A stretch of 25,054 nucleotides of DNA from a virus: positions 1 through 25,054 of the IMG/VR virus record IMGVR_UViG_3300006334_000060; one strand, 5' to 3'. Every line of letters begins with the position of its first letter. Within the stretch, counting starts at the first letter, position 1. Shown in pieces: positions 7,871 to 14,965 of this stretch. The translations under genes were made by a program, and so were the position numbers. The notes beneath the pieces were generated by a model. The model was not told where the DNA came from and ran no database searches. It saw only the letters and a program-made list of their open reading frames with translations.

Positions 7871-9230
7871 TCTGATTTGGGATGAGGATTATGCTAGAAA
7901 GGTAATCCCATTTATCAAACCAGAATATTACGCAGATAGGAATGAACGTGTAATTTTTGAGGAGATTACGAAGTTCACAGAAAAGTATAATGCGATACCA
8001 ACACAAGAAGCGCTCACTATTGAACTCGACAATCGTAAGGATATTAACGATGAAGATTATAAGAAAATTGTGGACATCATTGCTTCACTTGAAAAAACAG
8101 ATGTTGACACGCAGTGGTTACTCGACACCACCGAAAAGTTCTGCAAGGATAAAGCAATCTACAATGCGGTACTTGAAGGAATAGGAATTATTGATGGAAA
8201 GGATAAGGAACGAACACCAGAAGCAATCCCATCCATTCTATCAGAAGCACTCGCAGTATCATTCGACAGTCATGTTGGTCATGACTATGTTGAAGACGGT
8301 TCAGAACGATTTGACTTCTATCACAAGAAAGAAGAGAAGATTCAGTTTGACCTAGACTACTTCAACAAAATTACAAAAGGTGGTTTACCACAAAAGACCT
8401 TGAATATCGCACTTGCTGGAACTGGTGTTGGTAAGTCGTTGTTCATGTGTCACGTTGCTGCATCAACACTCATGCAAGGTAAGAATGTTCTGTACATCAC
8501 CTTAGAGATGGCAGAAGAACGTATTGCAGAACGTATTGATGCAAACCTAATGAACATAACTATGGATGACTTACATACACTCCCAAAGAAGATGTTTGAA
8601 ACACAGTTATCCAAGATACAGAAAAAGACAAACGGAAAGTTAATTATCAAGGAATACCCAACTGCATCAGCACACGTTGGACATTTCAGAAGTCTTATTA
8701 AGGAACTCGCACTGAAGCGTAGTTTCAGACCAGATATTATTTTTATTGATTATCTAAATATATGTGCATCTTCAAGATTCAGAGGAAATGCAAACGTAGG
8801 TTCATACTTCTATATCAAAGCGATTGCAGAAGAACTTAGAGGACTTGCAGTAGAAACGAATGTACCGATTATGTCTGCAACCCAGACAACTAGAACTGGT
8901 TATACATCGACAGATATTGGACTTGAAGACACTTCAGAAAGTTTTGGTTTGCCTGCAACGGCAGACCTAATGTTTGCACTCATCTCGACAGAGGAACTAG
9001 AAGACCTCAACCAGATTGTAGTCAAACAATTGAAGAACCGATACAATGACCCCACAATGAACAAAAGGTTTGTATTGGGAATAGACAGAGCAAAGATGCG
9101 TCTGTATGATTGTGAACAGGAAGCACAGGAAGATTTAGTTGATAGTGGACAAGATGAAAATGTATTCGATAACACACCGTTTGCTGGAAAGAGCAAAGGA
9201 TATGAGAAATTCTCTGACCTCAAGGTATAA
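7833..9230 (+). CDS. 41: Replicative DNA helicase (T4 gp41-like, DnaB family)
   Basis: A 465-residue hexameric 5'-3' helicase that unwinds DNA at the fork and partners the primase. The N-terminal helical domain (1-140) is followed by the RecA-like motor. Walker A is AGTGVGKS (195-202), then LYITLEMAEERIAERI (motif H1a region) and Walker B with DIIFIDYLNI (301-310). A Gln-containing SATQTTR (motif H3) and a late RAKMR segment follow. ATG 7833 is preferred to GTG 7821, since ACGAGG (7815-7820) directly abuts the GTG. Length matches T4 gp41 (475). The primase gp61 gene is not in this window. Confidence 0.95.
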   Translation: MSIQTIERTTLTNLIWDEDYARKVIPFIKPEYYADRNERVIFEEITKFTEKYNAIPTQEALTIELDNRKDINDEDYKKIVDIIASLEKTDVDTQWLLDTTEKFCKDKAIYNAVLEGIGIIDGKDKERTPEAIPSILSEALAVSFDSHVGHDYVEDGSERFDFYHKKEEKIQFDLDYFNKITKGGLPQKTLNIALAGTGVGKSLFMCHVAASTLMQGKNVLYITLEMAEERIAERIDANLMNITMDDLHTLPKKMFETQLSKIQKKTNGKLIIKEYPTASAHVGHFRSLIKELALKRSFRPDIIFIDYLNICASSRFRGNANVGSYFYIKAIAEELRGLAVETNVPIMSATQTTRTGYTSTDIGLEDTSESFGLPATADLMFALISTEELEDLNQIVVKQLKNRYNDPTMNKRFVLGIDRAKMRLYDCEQEAQEDLVDSGQDENVFDNTPFAGKSKGYEKFSDLKV

Positions 9231-9426
9231 GAAGAAACAGGATATCAAATACTATACTGACGTAAACCTTGAGACAAAACTATGGGAAGTCATTGAACTT
9301 CCAACACGAAGAGTTGTGCAAGCTTGTGAATTTGAAGAAGATGCAACAAGGGTTTGCTACCATCTAAACAAACACAAACCGTTTGGTGAGTATCCACTAC
9401 CTAATTTTTTGACAATGGGGGGTTGA
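9202..9426 (+). CDS. Small hypothetical protein after gp41
   Basis: A 74-residue protein of unknown function in the -1 frame relative to the helicase end, overlapping it by 29 bases. ATG 9202 is chosen as start. AAAGGA at 9195-9200 is very close (1 base), so starts further upstream (ATG 9154 or 9160) cannot be excluded. The body (DIKYYTDVNLETKLWEVIE, RRVVQACEFEEDA) looks like a short alpha/beta domain, with a Pro-rich C-terminus (FGEYPLPNFL). Its stop codon lies within the -35 hexamer of the next promoter. It is probably the last gene of the replication block. Confidence 0.68.
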   Translation: MRNSLTSRYKKKQDIKYYTDVNLETKLWEVIELPTRRVVQACEFEEDATRVCYHLNKHKPFGEYPLPNFLTMGG

Positions 9427-9450
9427 CTTTATTCCCAAATCACTTATAAT
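9423..9450 (+). promoter_or_regulatory. Sigma70-type promoter with perfect -10
   Basis: TTGACT (9423-9428, 5 of 6) is followed by a 16-base spacer and TATAAT (9445-9450, 6 of 6). It is the best sigma70-type match seen in the window. Its -35 overlaps the stop codon of the preceding gene, and its last -10 base is the first base of a perfect late promoter. Confidence 0.75.
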
Positions 9451-9457
9451 ATAAATA
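9450..9457 (+). promoter_or_regulatory. T4-type late promoter TATAAATA
   Basis: An exact match to the T4 late promoter consensus, recognised in T4 by gp55-bound host polymerase with gp33 and the gp45 clamp. Initiation would fall near 9463-9465, about 22 bases before the ATG at 9486, with GGAG (9474-9477) as ribosome site. A TATAAATT at 9462-9469 lies just downstream. It overlaps the sigma70-type promoter, so the following operon could be read both early and late. Confidence 0.8.
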
Positions 9458-9485
9458 GAGGTATAAATTATATGGAGTGATTGAA

Positions 9486-10586
9486 ATGAAAGGTTTTACT
9501 AATTTCGTATCTGAAGCATACGATATTATTCCCAAGTCTGAGGGAGAAATTGACGAATTAGACATTCCTCATGATAAGGAAAAACTAAAAGCGTTATTCA
9601 CCGATGTTGTGACACAAACTGGTGTTGCAGACCCCATTGCCATATCTAAAAGTACCAATGAAAAAGGTATAAAAATCATGCGTTCAGTCGCAGATGACTT
9701 AGACCTTGCAAAACTCTCTGGAACATATGGTTTCAAAGTTTCTGCTGGTAATGGTTCAAGGGGCGGCACTGGAACTAAATCTATGGGATTTGGTTTTGAA
9801 GGACAAGTTTTCAAAGACCTCAATACCTATATTGAAGAAGGTGTTGATTCACCAAACTTCAAGTATCCAGACTTCATGAAAGACTTTCACTCACAGGTGT
9901 TATCAAAACATTCTGAAATCACTGTAAGTTTAGATGGTGGTGCGAATACTCGTAGACCACTTGTGTTTACAGATATTGGCGCTCTCATCAAAGGTAGAGA
10001 ACTCAACATTGGTCAGTATGTAACAGATATTACTGTAAACGGTGATGGTAATCCATATTACCTCTCACTGAAATACGGTAGCACTGTTACATTTTTCAAT
10101 GCTGGTGTCGCAACTATTTTTACAGAAGACCAGTTTAAAGCAGGAAAAATCACAAACAGAAATGCAAAACAACTTCTTGGTATGCTTGGTATTGATGAAA
10201 AAAGATTCATCGAAACCTTTGAAGGATACGATAAAAAGACTGCAAGTAGAAGAGCTCCAAAAGATGTTGTAGATGTAACCAGAAAAGTAAACATGAGAGC
10301 ATTGTTACAGTTGTTAGTAACTGGTGTTGGTATGGGTTATTGGATGGTACACAAAAAGGGTAAGGGTGTTGAACTCTATGAGATGAATCGTAGAAAGATG
10401 ATGGATGCTGCAAAAGTAAGTAGTGTCAAGGTTCAATATCCAAAGAAGGGAACTGCAAAGAGAATTGATATCGAAGTGGTGACCAAAATGTATATTTTCA
10501 AAATCAACATTCGTAACAAACAGGGTGGATTGTATCCGTCACATATTATGTGTGATTACAAACCAAATCCAGCATATGCAAAATGA
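9486..10586 (+). CDS. Hypothetical protein with capsid-targeting-like leader, possibly nuclease-like
   Basis: A 366-residue protein. ATG 9486 follows GGAG by 8 bases. Residues 1-11, MKGFTNFVSEA, line up position by position with the T4 internal-protein capsid-targeting leader MKTYQEFIAE followed by Ala; V-S-E would be a gp21-type cleavage site. The rest is not recognised with confidence. Residues 98-113 (KSMGFGFEGQVFKDLN), Asp181 in DITVNGDG and Ser194-x-Lys196 in YYLSLKYG could be an E...D...(S)xK nuclease core, which is a weak hint only. The C-terminal half holds KQLLGMLGIDEKRF and VNMRALLQLLVTG. It is the first gene of the late operon and overlaps the next by 4 bases (ATGA). Confidence 0.88.
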   Translation: MKGFTNFVSEAYDIIPKSEGEIDELDIPHDKEKLKALFTDVVTQTGVADPIAISKSTNEKGIKIMRSVADDLDLAKLSGTYGFKVSAGNGSRGGTGTKSMGFGFEGQVFKDLNTYIEEGVDSPNFKYPDFMKDFHSQVLSKHSEITVSLDGGANTRRPLVFTDIGALIKGRELNIGQYVTDITVNGDGNPYYLSLKYGSTVTFFNAGVATIFTEDQFKAGKITNRNAKQLLGMLGIDEKRFIETFEGYDKKTASRRAPKDVVDVTRKVNMRALLQLLVTGVGMGYWMVHKKGKGVELYEMNRRKMMDAAKVSSVKVQYPKKGTAKRIDIEVVTKMYIFKINIRNKQGGLYPSHIMCDYKPNPAYAK

Positions 10587-11815
10587 TTAGTTTGATGGAA
10601 AATAAGGCAGGAAAGAATCTGCACCTAGAACATATCGAAGATGAGATACTTAACTTTGGTGTGCCTGGTGGTCGTGCTGCAATCAACTTCATGCGTTCAC
10701 TAAGAGATATGTTCTCTGGTGCAAGTCGTAGTTCAGTAAACATGACTGTGAAGTGGGATGGCGCTCCTGCAATATTTGCTGGTATTGACCCAGAAGATAA
10801 TACGTTTTTTGTTGCAAAGAAATCTGTGTTTAACGTAGAACCAAAACTCTACAAGACGGAGGCAGAAATAGATGATGATTTATCTGGAACACTTAATTCT
10901 AAATTTAAAATCGCACTTGCAGAATTTTCTAAGTTGGGTATCACAGGGGTACTACAAGGTGACCTCATGTTTACAGACGATGTTGAAAAAACAACCATTG
11001 ACGGCACAAAGTATTATACTTTTCAGCCTAATACTATTGTATATGCTGTTCCACAAGATAGTGGTCTTGGTAAAGTAATCAACAGTGCAAAGATTGGTGT
11101 CGTATGGCACACAACATATACTGGTTCTGCACTGCAAGATATGAAAGCATCATTCGGTGCAAACATCAGTAAACTGAAAAAGACATCCACAGTATGGATG
11201 GATGATGCAACATACAAAGATGCATCTGGTACTGCAACATTTACATCAACTGAAAATGCAGAAGTAACTGGTCACTTGTCAAATGCTGGTAAATCATTCC
11301 ATCAAATTAACTCTGCAAAACTATCTAAGTTCCTTAGATTACAGAACTCACTGACAGGTAAACTGGTTGGTGCATCACTCAAGACATATAACAACTCAAA
11401 GGTTCGTAAGGGTGAAGCAATCAAGAACCCAAAACAACACGCTGCTGGATATATTACTTGGGTTGAAAATCATTTTGCAAAAGAGGTTGACAAGGTAAAA
11501 ACTGAGAAAAGTAAAGATGTTCTAAGAACAAAAGGTAGAGAATACGCAAGAGAATTTAAGAAAGATTTAACAAACTTAGAAGCGGTTATTGCGTTCCAAT
11601 CACATTTGGTAAATGCAAAGATGGGGATTGTAAAAAAACTAAATAGTGTTAAAGGTTTAACTGATACTTTTATTAAGACTAGTAATGGATTTAAAGTGAC
11701 AAACCCAGAGGGTTATGTTGCAATTGACAGAGTATCAGGCGATGCAGTAAAACTTGTTGACAGAATGGAATTTAGTTTTAATAACTTTACTGCAATAAAG
11801 GCATGGGATAAATGA
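10583..11815 (+). CDS. Conserved marine-phage protein with ligase-like (nucleotidyltransferase) motifs
   Basis: A 410-residue protein starting in an ATGA overlap (ATG 10595 is an alternative). It resembles a family common in T4-like marine phages and usually left unnamed. Motifs in ligase order can be read: motif I KWDG (Lys57-Gly60, in VKWDGAPAIF), a DGEL-like QGDLMF (125-130), a motif IIIa-like FQPNTIVYAV (147-156), motif IV-like PEGYVAID (375-382) and motif V-like AVKLVD (388-393). KxDG with a later EGxV and KL is the signature of covalent nucleotidyltransferases (DNA and RNA ligases, capping enzymes). The I-to-IV distance is longer than usual, so an insert (about 180-350) is needed. Function is inferred, not known. 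No targeting leader is seen here, unlike its neighbours. Confidence 0.9.
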   Translation: MISLMENKAGKNLHLEHIEDEILNFGVPGGRAAINFMRSLRDMFSGASRSSVNMTVKWDGAPAIFAGIDPEDNTFFVAKKSVFNVEPKLYKTEAEIDDDLSGTLNSKFKIALAEFSKLGITGVLQGDLMFTDDVEKTTIDGTKYYTFQPNTIVYAVPQDSGLGKVINSAKIGVVWHTTYTGSALQDMKASFGANISKLKKTSTVWMDDATYKDASGTATFTSTENAEVTGHLSNAGKSFHQINSAKLSKFLRLQNSLTGKLVGASLKTYNNSKVRKGEAIKNPKQHAAGYITWVENHFAKEVDKVKTEKSKDVLRTKGREYAREFKKDLTNLEAVIAFQSHLVNAKMGIVKKLNSVKGLTDTFIKTSNGFKVTNPEGYVAIDRVSGDAVKLVDRMEFSFNNFTAIKAWDK

Positions 11816-12228
11816 GAACTTTTAAAGAATTATTTGAAGACGAAATAGACGAAAAACAAACGCCTGCTCAAATTATGCAGAATCGCAGAAAAATGAGTAG
11901 ACGTATGAAAATTCTTGCGAAGAAATCATCCACTAAGATGAAGAAGAAGAGAGCAAGAGTAAGACGCCGTGACCCAGATGCGTTACAGGCGATTGCAAAA
12001 CGTCAAGCAAAAATGATGGTTATCAAACGTAGTTTAGGCCCAGAGGTCAACTACAAAGAACTCCCCATGCAAAAACGTATTCAGATTGACCAGAAGATTG
12101 TTGCCAAAAAACGTAAAGTGATTGACAAGATATCACAGAAGATTCTTAGGAAACTAAAAGCTGGTGAGGGTGAAAGAATTAAAAAGAATAAGGCTGCAAT
12201 GGCAGGCATGGACGCAGTGGGAGATTGA
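11812..12228 (+). CDS. Highly basic protein with acidic capsid-targeting-like leader
   Basis: A 138-residue protein coupled by ATGA overlap to the previous gene. Residues 1-14, MRTFKELFEDEIDE, are acidic after the MRTFKE start and end in I-D-E, a gp21-type (L/I)-x-E site. Everything after it is strongly basic: NRRKMSRRMKILAKK, TKMKKKRARVRRR, then long Lys-rich helices. The pattern of a removable acidic leader on a basic body is that of T4 internal head proteins, which are packaged with DNA. I infer a DNA-binding internal capsid protein. No enzyme motif is present. A ribosomal-protein-like look is due to composition only. Confidence 0.86.
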   Translation: MRTFKELFEDEIDEKQTPAQIMQNRRKMSRRMKILAKKSSTKMKKKRARVRRRDPDALQAIAKRQAKMMVIKRSLGPEVNYKELPMQKRIQIDQKIVAKKRKVIDKISQKILRKLKAGEGERIKKNKAAMAGMDAVGD

Positions 12229-12229
12229 T

Positions 12230-14953
12230 ATGAAAACTTTTAAAGAAGCAAGAGGCGATACCGCTGTATTCACATTTGGTAGATTTAATCCGCCCACAAC
12301 TGGTCACGAAAAACTTATAGACGCACTTGGTAGAGAGCAGGGTAAGAACCCAGGCGCTCCTATGTATGTGTATCCATCTCATTCCCAGAACCCAAAGAAA
12401 GACCCACTTCCTCATGGAAGAAAAGTCGCATACATGAAGAAGATGTTTCCAAAGTACAAAAGAAACATTACAGTCAGTCGTGCAAGAAATGTGTTCGATA
12501 TCGCAGTTGAACTGCATAACAAAGGTCACAAGGCAATTGTCATGGTTGTTGGTTCAGATAGGGTGGATGAATTTGCAAACCTATTAGACAAGTATAATGG
12601 TGTAGAGGGTAGACACGGTTTCTATGGATTCGATGATATTAAGGTAGTATCTGCTGGAGAACGTGACCCAGACGCAGAGGGTGTAACAGGAATGTCTGCA
12701 TCTAAAATGCGTGCCGCTGCAACTGCAAATGACCTTGACCAGTTTAAACTTGGTCTTCCAAAAGGATTTGCAGATGGAGAAAAACTGTTTAATGATGTTC
12801 GTAAGTTTATGGGCGTTAAAGAAGAATTCAATCTTACAATGGAAGAACTAAATCGTGACCTTTATATTCGTGGAGAGATTTGGAATGTCGGTGATGTTGT
12901 AAAAACAACAGATGGTGATGAGGGTACAATCATTCGCAAAGGCACAAACTATGTTGTGTTTGAGGACTTGAGAAGAGTGTGGTTGCATAATCTTGAAGAG
13001 GTTAGAAAAACAAAACAAGATAAAGATGTTGAGGACAGAGAAGGTACACAACCAGCAAAGTATTATGCAAAAGGTGCTGGTGGCAAAACTATGAAAAAGT
13101 CTACCAAGCAATCTAGGGCAAGACACTTTGAAAAAGGTGCGAAGATGGATGATGATAATCCTGCCGCATATAAACCAGCGCCTGGCGATAAAGGTGCAAA
13201 AACCAAACTGTCCAAGTACACCAAAAAATATAGACAGATGTATGGTGAGACTGAGGAAAGTCTTTGGGCAAACATTCATAAGAAGAGAGAAAGAATCAAA
13301 AGGGGTTCTGGTGAGAAGATGAGAAAAGTTGGTGACAAAGGCGCTCCAACACCAGACCAGATGAAACGTGCAAAGGGTGAGTCTGTCACAGAAGAAATGA
13401 AGTGTCCGCCTGCAACCCAAGACGTAAAGATTAATACGACAAACAGAGATGCAACAATCAAGAACTTCAACTATGGGCCACTGAATGTTGACGAACCAGG
13501 CGATTACTGGAAAGATATTGCAAAGTACTGGAAGACAACTGAAGAGGCAGCAAAGAAGTCAGTATGTAACAATTGTGTTGCGTTTGATGTATCACCAAGA
13601 ATGTTAGAGTGTATGCCAGGCGAAACATCTGATGATGATGGTCGTTTGGGATATTGTTGGATGCACCACTTCAAGTGTCACTCTGCAAGAGCGTGTCACA
13701 CTTGGGCAAAGGGTGGGCCAATCACTGAAGATGAAAAATCATATGATTGGCAAAAACGTGCAAAGATGGATGAGAGAAAACTGACAGATGCAGAAAAGAA
13801 GAAATTAGTAAGTTTAGAAAAAGATGTGTCAAAGAAAGACTTTATTGACAGATACGGTAAAGAAGAAGGTGAATCAATCTATTATGCAACTTTGACAAAA
13901 ATGGCAAAGAAACACGCAGAAGAGATACACGAAATGTCAATAGGTAAAATAATTCGTGATAAGATTTACAATATGACACATCCAAAAAAGATGGATAATC
14001 TTGTAAAAGCGTATGCAGATGCAGTTGCATCAGATACCAAGGGAAGACATGGAAACAGTTATCATGCTGGTGAGGTAGTCAGAAGACATGGTGCTGAAAG
14101 ACAAGGTGTTGACGTAAGACAACTTATGGGTTATATAAACTCACTTGTTAAGAAAGGTGACATACCAGCATCATTGAAAGCACAGGATGAGATTGATGAA
14201 GAATTCTTGGATGAAAAGATTGCTGGTCTTGTAAAGAAGTCAGATAAGTCTGGTGTACCATATGGTATTCTTAAAAAGGTTTACGATAGAGGTATGGCGG
14301 CATGGAGAACTGGACACAGGCCAGGCACCACACCACAGCAGTGGGCCTTTGCCAGAGTCAATTCATTCTTGACAGGTGGTGGTGCAAGAAAGTCTGATGC
14401 AGACTTGTGGTCAAAAGCAAAAGGTGCAAAGAAGAAAAAGAAAGAGTCTTATGAGATTGGTAAAGATTACGGTGACCACGCTCGTAAGATAACGCCTGGA
14501 CAACAAGTAACTAAAGAGTCAATAGAAGAATGGTATCTTAGTGAGAGTGTAAGAGATAAATATGAACAGAGATATGGTGACGAGTGGTTAAGTAAATTAA
14601 CCAAAACCTACCATGCAATGCTAGAAAAGGTTGAACCCTGTTGTGACGATTGTGCAGAACAATTTGACCATATCGTAGAGGATGCAGAGTATCAAGGTAG
14701 AAAAGTAAAACTGAATGACCCCATTCGCACAAGCGAAAACCCTAACAAGAAGTTTAAGGTTTATGTGAAGAATGAAAAGGGAAAGGTCGTAGTGGTTCGT
14801 TTCGGTGACCCAAATATGGCAATCAATCGTGATGACCCAGAAAGAAGAAAGTCATTTCGTGCGAGACACAACTGCGATGACCCAGGCCCGAAAACGAAGG
14901 CAAGATATTGGAGTTGTTTCCAATGGCGTGCTGGTGCAAAAGTCGATAACTAA
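12230..14953 (+). CDS. 907-residue polyprotein: nucleotidyltransferase plus several marine-phage virion modules
   Basis: ATG 12230 (GGGAG at 12219-12223) gives MKTFKEARGD, the leader-like start; an upstream in-frame ATG at 12164 lies inside the preceding gene. Modules in order: a cytidylyltransferase/NMN-adenylyltransferase-like domain (11-190) with FGRFNPPTTGH (T/HxGH at 23-26) and GMSASKMR (154-161, the ISSTxxR position); a KOW/SH3-like segment (214-257); a basic KSTKQSRARHF...APGDKGAKTKLSKYTKKYRQMYGE module (273-339); a Cys/His-rich probable zinc domain (Cys446, 449, 460, 476, 483, 489); an RYGKEEGESIYYATLTKMAKK module (541-561); a GVPYGILKKVYDRG module (675-735); and a C-terminal YQGRKVKLND...FRARHNCDDPGP module (820-907). 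ITE, IHE, LDE, LSE and IVE tripeptides sit near module borders. Inference: packaged and cleaved by prohead protease. Confidence 0.92.
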   Translation: MKTFKEARGDTAVFTFGRFNPPTTGHEKLIDALGREQGKNPGAPMYVYPSHSQNPKKDPLPHGRKVAYMKKMFPKYKRNITVSRARNVFDIAVELHNKGHKAIVMVVGSDRVDEFANLLDKYNGVEGRHGFYGFDDIKVVSAGERDPDAEGVTGMSASKMRAAATANDLDQFKLGLPKGFADGEKLFNDVRKFMGVKEEFNLTMEELNRDLYIRGEIWNVGDVVKTTDGDEGTIIRKGTNYVVFEDLRRVWLHNLEEVRKTKQDKDVEDREGTQPAKYYAKGAGGKTMKKSTKQSRARHFEKGAKMDDDNPAAYKPAPGDKGAKTKLSKYTKKYRQMYGETEESLWANIHKKRERIKRGSGEKMRKVGDKGAPTPDQMKRAKGESVTEEMKCPPATQDVKINTTNRDATIKNFNYGPLNVDEPGDYWKDIAKYWKTTEEAAKKSVCNNCVAFDVSPRMLECMPGETSDDDGRLGYCWMHHFKCHSARACHTWAKGGPITEDEKSYDWQKRAKMDERKLTDAEKKKLVSLEKDVSKKDFIDRYGKEEGESIYYATLTKMAKKHAEEIHEMSIGKIIRDKIYNMTHPKKMDNLVKAYADAVASDTKGRHGNSYHAGEVVRRHGAERQGVDVRQLMGYINSLVKKGDIPASLKAQDEIDEEFLDEKIAGLVKKSDKSGVPYGILKKVYDRGMAAWRTGHRPGTTPQQWAFARVNSFLTGGGARKSDADLWSKAKGAKKKKKESYEIGKDYGDHARKITPGQQVTKESIEEWYLSESVRDKYEQRYGDEWLSKLTKTYHAMLEKVEPCCDDCAEQFDHIVEDAEYQGRKVKLNDPIRTSENPNKKFKVYVKNEKGKVVVVRFGDPNMAINRDDPERRKSFRARHNCDDPGPKTKARYWSCFQWRAGAKVDN

Positions 14954-14965
14954 AGGAAGATAAAA

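Noticed and set aside
9462-9469. TATAAATT as a second late promoter
   Set aside because: It would start transcription near 9476, inside the ribosome site of the 9486 gene, and the perfect site at 9450 explains the gap.
12164-12229. Upstream in-frame start extending the polyprotein by 22 residues
   Set aside because: It would lie wholly inside the preceding gene, lacks a ribosome site, and would bury the MKTFKE leader; ATG 12230 has GGGAG upstream.
12848-13420. A 190-codon minus-strand open frame rich in Phe, Cys and Leu
   Set aside because: Antisense shadow of the 907-residue polyprotein; no start context or recognisable family.
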